Assembly (NCBI RefSeq): GCF_040881935.1
Contig: NZ_JBBECH010000031.1
Location: 1-29,901, forward strand
Direction of reading: 5' to 3'
DNA length: 29,901 bases
Origin: Saccharospirillum sp040881935
GTDB taxonomy: Bacteria; Pseudomonadota; Gammaproteobacteria; Pseudomonadales; Natronospirillaceae
The notes under the pieces were generated by a model that ran no database searches, was not told the DNA's origin, and saw nothing but the letters and a program-made list of their open reading frames with translations. The position numbers were made by a program, and so were the translations under genes. Positions 14,612 to 22,083 of the stretch are shown here, one piece after another (the stretch's first letter is position 1; the number at the start of each line of letters is the position of its first letter).

Positions 14612-16336
14612 ATGCGCGCAAGCAAGTACCTGATCGCCACCGTCAAGGAAACCCCGGCCGATGCCGTTGTTGTCAGCCACAAACTGATGCTGCGGGCTGG
14701 CATGATCCGCAAGCTAGCCTCGGGCCTGTACACCTGGTTGCCGACTGGCTTGCGGGTATTGCGCAAAGTCGAACGCATCGTGCGCGAGGAAATGGACCGC
14801 TCCGGGGCTCAGGAAGTGTTGATGCCTTCCATCCAGCCGGCTGAACTGTGGCGGGAGAGTGGTCGTTTTGACGCCATGGACGGCCTGATGTTGCGCATGA
14901 AAGACCGCCATGAGCGGGACTTTGTGTTCGGCCCTACCCATGAAGAAGTCATTACCGACATCGCCCGCAATGAACTGACCAGCTACAAGCAATTGCCGGT
15001 CAATTTCTATCAGATTCAGACCAAGTTTCGCGATGAATTCAGGCCTCGTTTTGGCGTGATGCGCGCCCGCGAATTCATCATGAAAGACGCTTACTCCTTT
15101 CACATCGAGCCGGAGTCACTGCAAGCCGAATACGACAACATGTACGCCACCTATTGCCGGGTGTTCGACCGCCTGGGTCTCGACTACCGCCCGGTACTGG
15201 CCGATTCCGGCGCCATGGGCGGCGCGGCGTCTCATGAATTCCAGGTACTGGCCGACTCCGGCGAAGACTACATCGCCTTTTCTGACAGCAGCGATTTTGC
15301 CGCCAACATCGAGATGGCCGAAGCGCTGATGCCAACCGAACCAAGACCTACGCCGACCGAAGACCTGCGCAAAGTCGACACACCGGATGCCAAAACCATC
15401 GAGCAATTGGTAACCCAGCATAACTTGCCGATCGAAAAGACCATCAAGACGCTGATCGTTGAAGCTGAGGAACACATCGAAGGCGGCCTGATCGCCCTGC
15501 TGATTCGCGGTGACCATGAATTGAATGAGATCAAGGCCGAGAAACAGCCCGGCGTTAAGGCCCCCCTGACCATGGCAGATGAAGCGGCGATTCGCGCGGC
15601 CGTTGGTGCCGGACCTGGCTCTCTCGGACCGGTCGGCCTGCCGATTCCGATGATCATAGACCGGGCCGTCAGCATCATGGCCGACTTTGGCGCTGGCGCC
15701 AATGAAGACAACAAACACTGGTTCGGCATTAACTGGGAGCGCGATGTAGCCCTGCCGCACATCGCAGACCTACGCAGCGTTGTCGAAGGCGACCCGAGCC
15801 CGGATGGCAAAGGCACCCTGCTGATCAAGAAAGGCATCGAAGTAGGCCACATTTTTCAGCTGGGCAACAAATACGCCAAAGCGTTGAACGCTACCGTGCT
15901 CGATCAGAACGGCAAGAGCCAGATCATGAACATGGGCTGCTATGGCATCGGCGTCAGCCGGATCGTCGCTGCGGCTATCGAACAGAACCACGATGACAAT
16001 GGCATTATCTGGCCCAACGCCCTGGCGCCGTTCCAGGTCGGCATTGTGCCGCTTAATGCCCACAAAACACCTGAAGTCATGGAAGTGGCCGAGCAACTCT
16101 ATGCCGACCTGCAAGCTGCCGGTGTTGAGGTGTTACTGGATGACCGCGACAAAAAAACCAGTCCGGGCGTCAAGTTCGCCGATATGGAATTGATGGGCAT
16201 TCCACACCGCCTGGTGGTCAGTGACCGCGGCCTGGCCGAGGGCGAACTGGAATATAAGGCGCGAGGTGCCGAAGACAAAATAGTGCTTAAAAAAGACGAT
16301 GCCATTGCTCACATTCTAACCAGCCTGGGACGTTAA
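14612..16336 (+). CDS. proS: Prolyl-tRNA synthetase (bacterial type, with editing domain)
   Basis: ProRS charges tRNA-Pro and edits misacylated alanine. The 574 residues are typical for the bacterial form: a class II catalytic core (motif 2 region with PTHEEVITD and FRDEFRPRFGVMRAREFIMKD is split around residues 110-155), an inserted YbaK-like editing domain (about 225-400), motif 3 (GCYGIGVSRIVAAAIEQ, about 444-460) and a C-terminal anticodon-binding domain (about 475-574). The ATG at 14612 gives the canonical MRASKYLIATVKETPADA start. The ribosome site is weak. It sits 88 bp after repeat copy F. Confidence 0.97.
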   Translation: MRASKYLIATVKETPADAVVVSHKLMLRAGMIRKLASGLYTWLPTGLRVLRKVERIVREEMDRSGAQEVLMPSIQPAELWRESGRFDAMDGLMLRMKDRHERDFVFGPTHEEVITDIARNELTSYKQLPVNFYQIQTKFRDEFRPRFGVMRAREFIMKDAYSFHIEPESLQAEYDNMYATYCRVFDRLGLDYRPVLADSGAMGGAASHEFQVLADSGEDYIAFSDSSDFAANIEMAEALMPTEPRPTPTEDLRKVDTPDAKTIEQLVTQHNLPIEKTIKTLIVEAEEHIEGGLIALLIRGDHELNEIKAEKQPGVKAPLTMADEAAIRAAVGAGPGSLGPVGLPIPMIIDRAVSIMADFGAGANEDNKHWFGINWERDVALPHIADLRSVVEGDPSPDGKGTLLIKKGIEVGHIFQLGNKYAKALNATVLDQNGKSQIMNMGCYGIGVSRIVAAAIEQNHDDNGIIWPNALAPFQVGIVPLNAHKTPEVMEVAEQLYADLQAAGVEVLLDDRDKKTSPGVKFADMELMGIPHRLVVSDRGLAEGELEYKARGAEDKIVLKKDDAIAHILTSLGR

Positions 16337-16482
16337 AGATCAGGAATGGCCCCGCGTTATTTTACAGACACGCGGCCGCCGACTAAGCTGACAGCAGGGT
16401 GAATCGCAATCGCACCACCCAAAAACTCAGGGGTTACCGCTTAGGCGGAGCCCCCGTGTTAGTCTGTAAGGAGAAGCCAAAC

Positions 16483-16902
16483 ATGAAACAGGAATCCCTC
16501 ACCGTAGCTGACTGCATGTCACCGGCCCGGGTCACCATTCCGGCAACCGCCACCGTCACTGAAGCCGTTCAGAAACTGTTAAAACACAAGATGCTGGGCA
16601 GTGCGGTGGTTGACGATCAGCATAATCTGGTTGGCTACATTTCCGAGCAGGATTGCCTGAAACACCTGATCACCGACAGCTATTTCCGGGAAAACACCAC
16701 CCTGGTCTCAGACATCATGCGCCACGATGTACTGACTATGTCGGGCGACATGAGCGTCATCGACCTGGCCCAGATCATGACCCAGGACAAACCGAAGAAA
16801 TACCCGGTAACCGATCACCGCAAACTCATCGGTGAAATCACCCGAACCGATGTCCTCGCTGCCCTGCTGCGGCTAAGAGTCTGGCATAAAGAAACGGCGT
16901 AA
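16483..16902 (+). CDS. Tandem CBS-domain protein
   Basis: This 139-residue stand-alone CBS pair (about residues 8-65 and 72-132) usually binds adenosine nucleotides and has a regulatory role; the partner is not known. Motifs are VADCMSPARVTIPATATVTE in the first repeat and VSDIMRHDVLTMSGDMSVID in the second, each ending in a GYISEQD or GEITRTD-type turn. The frame is open 28 codons upstream, but the ATG at 16483 follows AAGGAG and begins immediately before the domain, so it is preferred. Confidence 0.88.
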   Translation: MKQESLTVADCMSPARVTIPATATVTEAVQKLLKHKMLGSAVVDDQHNLVGYISEQDCLKHLITDSYFRENTTLVSDIMRHDVLTMSGDMSVIDLAQIMTQDKPKKYPVTDHRKLIGEITRTDVLAALLRLRVWHKETA

Positions 16903-16910
16903 CTGCACGA

Positions 16911-17181
16911 GTTAGAAGCTCAAATATCGGAGTTCGCTGAGATGATTAGCGGCGGGTACCGGGGGTGCCCCTGTGGGGTAGTCCGCAGCAGGGACTAAAA
17001 CGCCAGGAGCGTTTTAGCATGAGCAAAGCGAGCCCGGAGGGTGAATCCCATGGATGGGATTCATATCCTGCGGTCTAGGCTCCATGGATGGATTCACGCC
17101 GACCCCACAGGAGCGCCCGCGGTGACCGGTGCGGGCCAAAGCCACTCAGCCGTCCCGAACTCCGATATTTGAGTTTCTGAC
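16911..17181 (+). repeat. Palindromic intergenic element, copy G, longest complete copy with 77-bp module
   Basis: This 271-bp element lies between the CBS gene and the YdiJ-type gene and explains most of that 397-bp gap. The terminal inverted repeat CTCAAATATCGGAGTTCG (16919-16936) is perfectly matched at 17156-17173 and extends eight bases outward with two G.T pairs. CTGTGGGG/CCCCACAG arms flank the centre. The apical hairpin CCGCAG/CTGCGG is opened by the 77-bp module (16992-17068), which differs from that of copy F at six positions. The normal core follows (CTAGGCTCCATGGATGGATT). Confidence 0.9.
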
Positions 17182-17299
17182 TAATGGCACCACACCGAAT
17201 TTAACCACCAGTAATTTACACTCTGGCGCCAACTGACCTCGAATTTGGTGGGTATTTCGTTAGAATACCCTCCGTCGTTGTCGCCAAGTGTCCCAGTTC

Positions 17300-20200
17300 A
17301 TGATTCCACGCCTGAAAGATGTTTCACCTGTCCAGAGCCATTACCTTGCTTTTATCGATGCCCTGCGCAAAACCGGGTTCGAGGGCGAGCTGAACCCGGA
17401 TTACGCCAACCGCACCGTTCTGGCGACAGATAACTCCATTTATCAGGTCTTGCCTCAGGCCGTAATCTACCCGCGCCATCGCGAGGATCTGCAACGCCTG
17501 ACCCGACTGATCAGCCAATCCGAATGGCACAGCATTGTCATCAGCCCGCGCGGCGGCGGTACTGGCACCAATGGCCAGTCGCTGACCGATGGCATCGTGG
17601 TCGACCTGTCGCGCCATATGAACCGGATTCTGGAAATCAACGCTGAAGAAGGCTGGGTGCGAGTCGAAGGCGGCGTGGTTAAAGATCAGCTAAACGCCGC
17701 GCTGAAGATTCACGGCCTGTTTTTCGCACCAGAACTGTCGACCAGCAACCGGGCCACTATCGGCGGTATGATAAACACCGACGCCAGTGGCCAGGGTTCG
17801 GTTATGTACGGCAAAACCCGCGATCATGTTCTAAACCTAAGCACCGTGCTGCTGGATGGCACCCTGCTCGACACCGGGCCGATAGACGAAGCGGCCCTCC
17901 TAGAAGCCAAGACACAGTCTGGCCTGGCCGGGCAGATCCATCAGACCGTCGACGATATTCATCAGCGCCGCCAGCAGGACATCGTGGCCCGCTTTCCGAA
18001 ACTGAATCGCTGCCTGACCGGTTACGACCTGGCTCATATTCGCGACGAACAGGGCCGATTCAATCTGAACAACATTCTTTGTGGCTCGGAAGGCACACTC
18101 GGTTTCATTGTCGAAGCCCGGCTAAACGTGTTGCGGATTCCCAAGGTCTCAGCGCTGGTCAACGTACGCTACAACAGTTTTGAAACCTCCCTGCGCGATG
18201 CCCAGACGTTGATGGAGGCTCAGCCCACATCCATTGAAACCGTGGACAGCCGCGTGCTGGAGCTGGCCAAAGGGGATATCGTCTGGAACAACGTGGCTGA
18301 ATATTTCCCTTCCGCCGAGGGCGAAGTGGTTAACGGCCTCAACCTGGTCGAGTTCACAGCCGACGACGATGCCACCCTAAAGGCTGGCGTCAAACGTCTT
18401 ACTGACTCCCTCGATGCACTGCAGGGCCAACCCGGCAAGTGCAATGGATACTCAGTGGCCTGGGGCAATGCCGCGGTCAACCAAATCTGGGGCATGCGCA
18501 AGAAATCGGTTGGGTTGCTGGGCAATGCCCAGGGCGAAGCCCGGCCGGTTCCCTTCGTTGAAGACACGGCGGTGCCACCGGAACATCTGGCCGATTTCAT
18601 CATGGCGTTTCGCAAAGTCCTGGACGACGAGGGCCTGACCTACGGCATGTTCGGCCACGTTGATGCTGGCGTATTACATGTGCGACCCGCATTGGACATG
18701 AAAGATCCGGAACAGGTCAAAACGGTGCGTCGGGTTACCGATGCCGTGGTCGAGCTGGTTCAGCAATACGGTGGTCTGCTCTGGGGTGAACACGGCAAGG
18801 GGGTGCGTTCCGAGTTTGCACCGGCGTTTTTTGGCGACCTCTACCCGGAATTGCAGGCCATCAAACGAGCCTTCGACCCTCACAACCAACTCAACCCGGG
18901 GAAAATCGCCACAGCGGCACCGGAACTCAAGTTGCTGGCGATTGATGCGGTAAAAATGCGCGGAGACTACGATCGTACCGTCCCGGTTGAAAGCTGGTCG
19001 TATCAGTCGGAAGCCATGTACTGCAACGGTAATGGCGCCTGCTACAACTACGACCCGAATGATGCCATGTGCCCTTCCTGGAAAGGCACACGGGAACGCA
19101 AACATTCACCCAAAGGTCGCGCGTCACTGATTCGCGAATGGGCGCGGTTGCTCGGTGAGCAGGGGCAAAATACCCAGGCCCTGGCAATGGCCGAGGCGCG
19201 GCGTGTGCCCTTACTGCACTGGATCCCCCGTGCCTGGAATACCTGGCGCCGCGAACGCGGCGACTACGACTTCAGCAACGAAGTCTACGACTCGATGGCA
19301 GGCTGCCTGGCTTGTAAATCCTGCACCGGTCAGTGCCCGATCAAGGTCGATGTCCCTGAATTCCGCGCCAAGTTTTTGCATTTGTATTACGGGCGCTATT
19401 TGCGCCCGCTGAAAGACTATTTCATTGGAACCCTGGAATTCGTTATTCCCTGGTTGGCCAAACGCCCTTTCAAATGGCTCTACAATGGGTTGATGTCAGC
19501 AAAACCGGTACAGTGGTTTCTGGAGCATGGCGCAGGCATGGTCGACAGCCCACGCATCCACCGTCACCAACTCGGCACTTTGATGCACAGGCTTGGCATC
19601 GACTGGGCAGAGGCAGACATTCTTCAGGGATTGCCCGCGGCCGAGCGCGAGCGGTCCGTCGTCATCGTACAGGATGCTTTTTCCAGCTTTTTCGATACCG
19701 ATACCGTCGCCGATATTCTGCGCTGCCTGCAGCAACTGGGCTTTAAAGTGTGGGTCATGCCCTATCGGGCCAATGGCAAGCCGTTGCATGTTCATGGTTT
19801 TCTGAAAACCTTTACCTGGGTGGCCAAACGCCGTCAGAAAGACTTTTCGGAACTGGCAAAAAGCGGCATTCCATTGGTGGGTATCGATCCGTCGATGACC
19901 CTGGCCTATCGCTCGGAATACGTCAAATATCTGGACGGCAAGGTTACTCCAGTACTACTACTGCAGGAATTTTTGGGTCAACGACTGGAGCAACTTGAAT
20001 CACAACAGGGCCGTTTCAAGTCAGGCGCCGTTAAGCTACTCGGCCATTGCACTGAAAAGACAAACGCCGCAGCCAGTATGAAGGACTGGCAGGCGGTCTT
20101 CACCGCACTGGGGCTAACGCTCGAACATGAGGCAGTAGGCTGCTGCGGCATGGCCGGTACCTACGGTCATGAGACGCGCAACAAAGATACCTCGGCAAAA

Positions 20201-20353
20201 ATTTACGATCTTTCCTGGCGCGCCTTACTCGACAGTCAGCCCGCAGACCAATGGGTAGCCACCGGTTACTCCTGTCGCAGCCAGGCTCAACGTCAGCAGG
20301 GCGTCACCTTGAAGCACCCGCTGCAGTATCTGGCCGGTCGGTTTACTGGATAA
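17300..20353 (+). CDS. ydiJ: YdiJ-type FAD/Fe-S oxidoreductase (D-2-hydroxyglutarate dehydrogenase family)
   Basis: This large flavin and iron-sulfur dehydrogenase resembles E. coli YdiJ along its whole length. That group is linked to D-2-hydroxyacid (2-hydroxyglutarate) oxidation. The 1017 residues comprise an FAD-binding type 4 domain (about 45-190, with PRGGGTGTNGQ and PELSTSNRATIGGMINTDASG), an FAD-oxidase C-terminal domain (about 270-540, with FGHVDAGVLHVRPALDM and WGEHGKG), a 4Fe-4S region (Cys near 575-594 and CLACKSCTGQCP at 669-680) and a C-terminal CCG domain (GHCTEK and CCGMAGTYGHE from 948). The ATG at 17300 matches the YdiJ start MIPQ; a GTG four codons upstream (17288) is the alternative. 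Neither has a clear ribosome site. Confidence 0.93.
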   Translation: MIPRLKDVSPVQSHYLAFIDALRKTGFEGELNPDYANRTVLATDNSIYQVLPQAVIYPRHREDLQRLTRLISQSEWHSIVISPRGGGTGTNGQSLTDGIVVDLSRHMNRILEINAEEGWVRVEGGVVKDQLNAALKIHGLFFAPELSTSNRATIGGMINTDASGQGSVMYGKTRDHVLNLSTVLLDGTLLDTGPIDEAALLEAKTQSGLAGQIHQTVDDIHQRRQQDIVARFPKLNRCLTGYDLAHIRDEQGRFNLNNILCGSEGTLGFIVEARLNVLRIPKVSALVNVRYNSFETSLRDAQTLMEAQPTSIETVDSRVLELAKGDIVWNNVAEYFPSAEGEVVNGLNLVEFTADDDATLKAGVKRLTDSLDALQGQPGKCNGYSVAWGNAAVNQIWGMRKKSVGLLGNAQGEARPVPFVEDTAVPPEHLADFIMAFRKVLDDEGLTYGMFGHVDAGVLHVRPALDMKDPEQVKTVRRVTDAVVELVQQYGGLLWGEHGKGVRSEFAPAFFGDLYPELQAIKRAFDPHNQLNPGKIATAAPELKLLAIDAVKMRGDYDRTVPVESWSYQSEAMYCNGNGACYNYDPNDAMCPSWKGTRERKHSPKGRASLIREWARLLGEQGQNTQALAMAEARRVPLLHWIPRAWNTWRRERGDYDFSNEVYDSMAGCLACKSCTGQCPIKVDVPEFRAKFLHLYYGRYLRPLKDYFIGTLEFVIPWLAKRPFKWLYNGLMSAKPVQWFLEHGAGMVDSPRIHRHQLGTLMHRLGIDWAEADILQGLPAAERERSVVIVQDAFSSFFDTDTVADILRCLQQLGFKVWVMPYRANGKPLHVHGFLKTFTWVAKRRQKDFSELAKSGIPLVGIDPSMTLAYRSEYVKYLDGKVTPVLLLQEFLGQRLEQLESQQGRFKSGAVKLLGHCTEKTNAAASMKDWQAVFTALGLTLEHEAVGCCGMAGTYGHETRNKDTSAKIYDLSWRALLDSQPADQWVATGYSCRSQAQRQQGVTLKHPLQYLAGRFTG

Positions 20354-20538
20354 CAGTCTCCCCGAAAACGGGGGTGATCTCCAGCAAACACACCAGGCTG
20401 CATACCAGCATTGCCGAATCATCAATAGCAATCATGGATCGATTGCATAAAATGCCATGACGTGAATTCCGTAGCCGACAGGTTATGCTGAAAACTCACC
20501 CGTGAACAAAATCTCGGAACTGAACCAAAGGACACCTA

Positions 20539-21891
20539 ATGACACCCTGGAGCCCAGAATCCTGGCGCCAAAAGGCCATTCGCCAACTGCCAACTTATCC
20601 AGACCAGAAGGCTCTGCAGGCGGTCGAAGCAGAACTTGCTCATCAGCCTCCCCTGGTCTTCGCTGGCGAAGCCCGTGCGCTTAAAAAGCAACTGGCCAGC
20701 GTCGCCAACGGTGATACCTTTCTTTTACAAGGCGGCGATTGCGCAGAAAGTTTTAAGGAATTCAATTCCAACCAGATTCGCGACACCTTCAAAGTGCTGT
20801 TACAAATGGCTGTGGTGCTGACCTTCGGTGGGCAGAGCCCGGTGGTGAAAATCGGTCGTATGGCGGGTCAGTTTGCCAAGCCACGCTCGGCCGATGATGA
20901 AACCATTGATGGCGTCACCCTGCCCTCCTACCGGGGCGACATCATCAACGGCATCGAATTCGATGAAGCCAGCCGTGTTCCCGACCCGGCCAGAATGCTG
21001 AAAGCCTACCATCAGTCATCATCGACCCTGAACCTGCTGCGCGCCTTTGCCCAGGGTGGGCTGGCTGATCTGCACCAGGTGCATCAGTGGAACCTGAGTT
21101 TTGTCGACAAGAGTCCCCAGGGCGAACGCTACCAACACCTAGCCGATATGATCGACGACACCCTGGCCTTTATGAGTGCCTGTGGCATTTCACCCGCGAA
21201 TACACCACAGATACGCGAGACCCAGTTCTTCACCTCTCACGAAGCCCTGCTGCTGCCCTACGAACAGGCTCTGACGCGTCAGGACAGCCTGACCGGCGAC
21301 TGGTACGACTGCTCGGCCCATATGCTGTGGATCGGCGATCGCACCCGACAACTCGACAGCGCTCACGTTGAATTCTGCCGTGGCATTCACAACCCGCTTG
21401 GCTTGAAAGCCGGTCCTAGCACAGATCCGGAAGACCTGATCCGTCTGATCGATATTCTGAACCCGAACAACGAACCCGGACGCCTAAACCTGATCGTGCG
21501 TATGGGCGCCGATAAAATCGCCGATCATTTTCCGGCGTTGCTGCAACGCGTTAAGGCTGAGGGCCGCAACGTAGTCTGGAGCAGCGATCCGATGCACGGC
21601 AACACCATCAAAACCGGCAACGGGTACAAAACACGCGCCGTTGAGTCGATTCTGTCGGAAGTAAAAGACTTCTTTCAAATTCACCGGGCAGAAGGCACAC
21701 ACGCTGGCGGTGTTCATTTTGAAATGACCGGTCGCAACGTAACTGAATGCATCGGCGGTGCTTTCGAGATTACCGAACACGATCTGGCAGAACGCTACCA
21801 CAGCCACTGCGATCCAAGACTAAATGCAGACCAGGCACTGGAATTGTCGTTTCTGATTGCTGATGCGGTGAAGCAGGCGAGACGGGGATAA
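20539..21891 (+). CDS. Class II 3-deoxy-7-phosphoheptulonate (DAHP) synthase
   Basis: This enzyme condenses phosphoenolpyruvate and erythrose 4-phosphate to DAHP, the first step of the shikimate pathway. It is the plant-like class II form, not the AroF/G/H class I form. The 450 residues show GGDCAES (65-71, with the metal-binding Cys68), GGQSPVVKIGRMAGQFAKPRS (start near residue 95), WIGDRTRQ, and the C-terminal HAGGVHFEMTGRNVTECIGG block. AAAGGA precedes the ATG by six bases. The 185-bp upstream gap shows no TyrR box. Either feedback-regulated biosynthetic or secondary-metabolism versions exist; the neighbours do not suggest a phenazine-type cluster. Confidence 0.95.
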   Translation: MTPWSPESWRQKAIRQLPTYPDQKALQAVEAELAHQPPLVFAGEARALKKQLASVANGDTFLLQGGDCAESFKEFNSNQIRDTFKVLLQMAVVLTFGGQSPVVKIGRMAGQFAKPRSADDETIDGVTLPSYRGDIINGIEFDEASRVPDPARMLKAYHQSSSTLNLLRAFAQGGLADLHQVHQWNLSFVDKSPQGERYQHLADMIDDTLAFMSACGISPANTPQIRETQFFTSHEALLLPYEQALTRQDSLTGDWYDCSAHMLWIGDRTRQLDSAHVEFCRGIHNPLGLKAGPSTDPEDLIRLIDILNPNNEPGRLNLIVRMGADKIADHFPALLQRVKAEGRNVVWSSDPMHGNTIKTGNGYKTRAVESILSEVKDFFQIHRAEGTHAGGVHFEMTGRNVTECIGGAFEITEHDLAERYHSHCDPRLNADQALELSFLIADAVKQARRG

Positions 21892-21960
21892 TCGCTTGCT
21901 GATTAATTAAGCTGGTTAAATTATCCTCTACCCCCAGGCTCAACTGGTTGCCGGGAAGCC

Positions 21961-21998
21961 GTGCTGGCAACCGGGTAAGCCTATCCGGCAGCCATCAC
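21961..21998. repeat. Collapsed remnant of a palindromic element (copy H)
   Basis: GTGCTGGCAACCGGGTAAGC then CTATCCGG (21961-21988) resembles one arm of copies B and E. It is followed two bases later by GCCATCAC (21991-21998), which is the right end of copy B. The core and the second arm are missing, as if deleted between the arms. Confidence 0.55.
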
Positions 21999-22032
21999 TT
22001 TGATCGTGGTTACCAGTTAAATCCAATACAAT

Positions 22033-22057
22033 AAAAAGCGGGCCTAGCCCGCTTTTT
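22033..22057. terminator. Bidirectional rho-independent terminator
   Basis: AAAAAGCGGGC (22033-22043), a CTA loop and GCCCGCTTTTT (22047-22057) form a GC-rich stem with A and T tracts on both sides. It lies between the convergent DAHP synthase and M15 peptidase genes, so it can end transcription from both strands. Confidence 0.92.
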
Positions 22058-22083
22058 ATTTCTAGTAATCCAGTAATTTCGGC

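Noticed and set aside
15116..15760. Long minus-strand open frames opposite proS
   Set aside because: They are antisense shadows of a conserved gene in GC-rich DNA, with no domain or ribosome site.
6765..17181. Classical MITE insertions with target-site duplications
   Set aside because: I checked the flanks of copies B to G and saw no consistent duplicated target, so standard transposon insertion is not supported by this window.
20360..20373. Hairpin CCCCG-AAAA-CGGGG after the YdiJ-type gene as a terminator
   Set aside because: The stem is only five base pairs and no T tract follows.
1..22000. CRISPR array made of the recurrent palindromes
   Set aside because: Copies are kilobases apart, long and variable, with no regular spacers and no cas genes.
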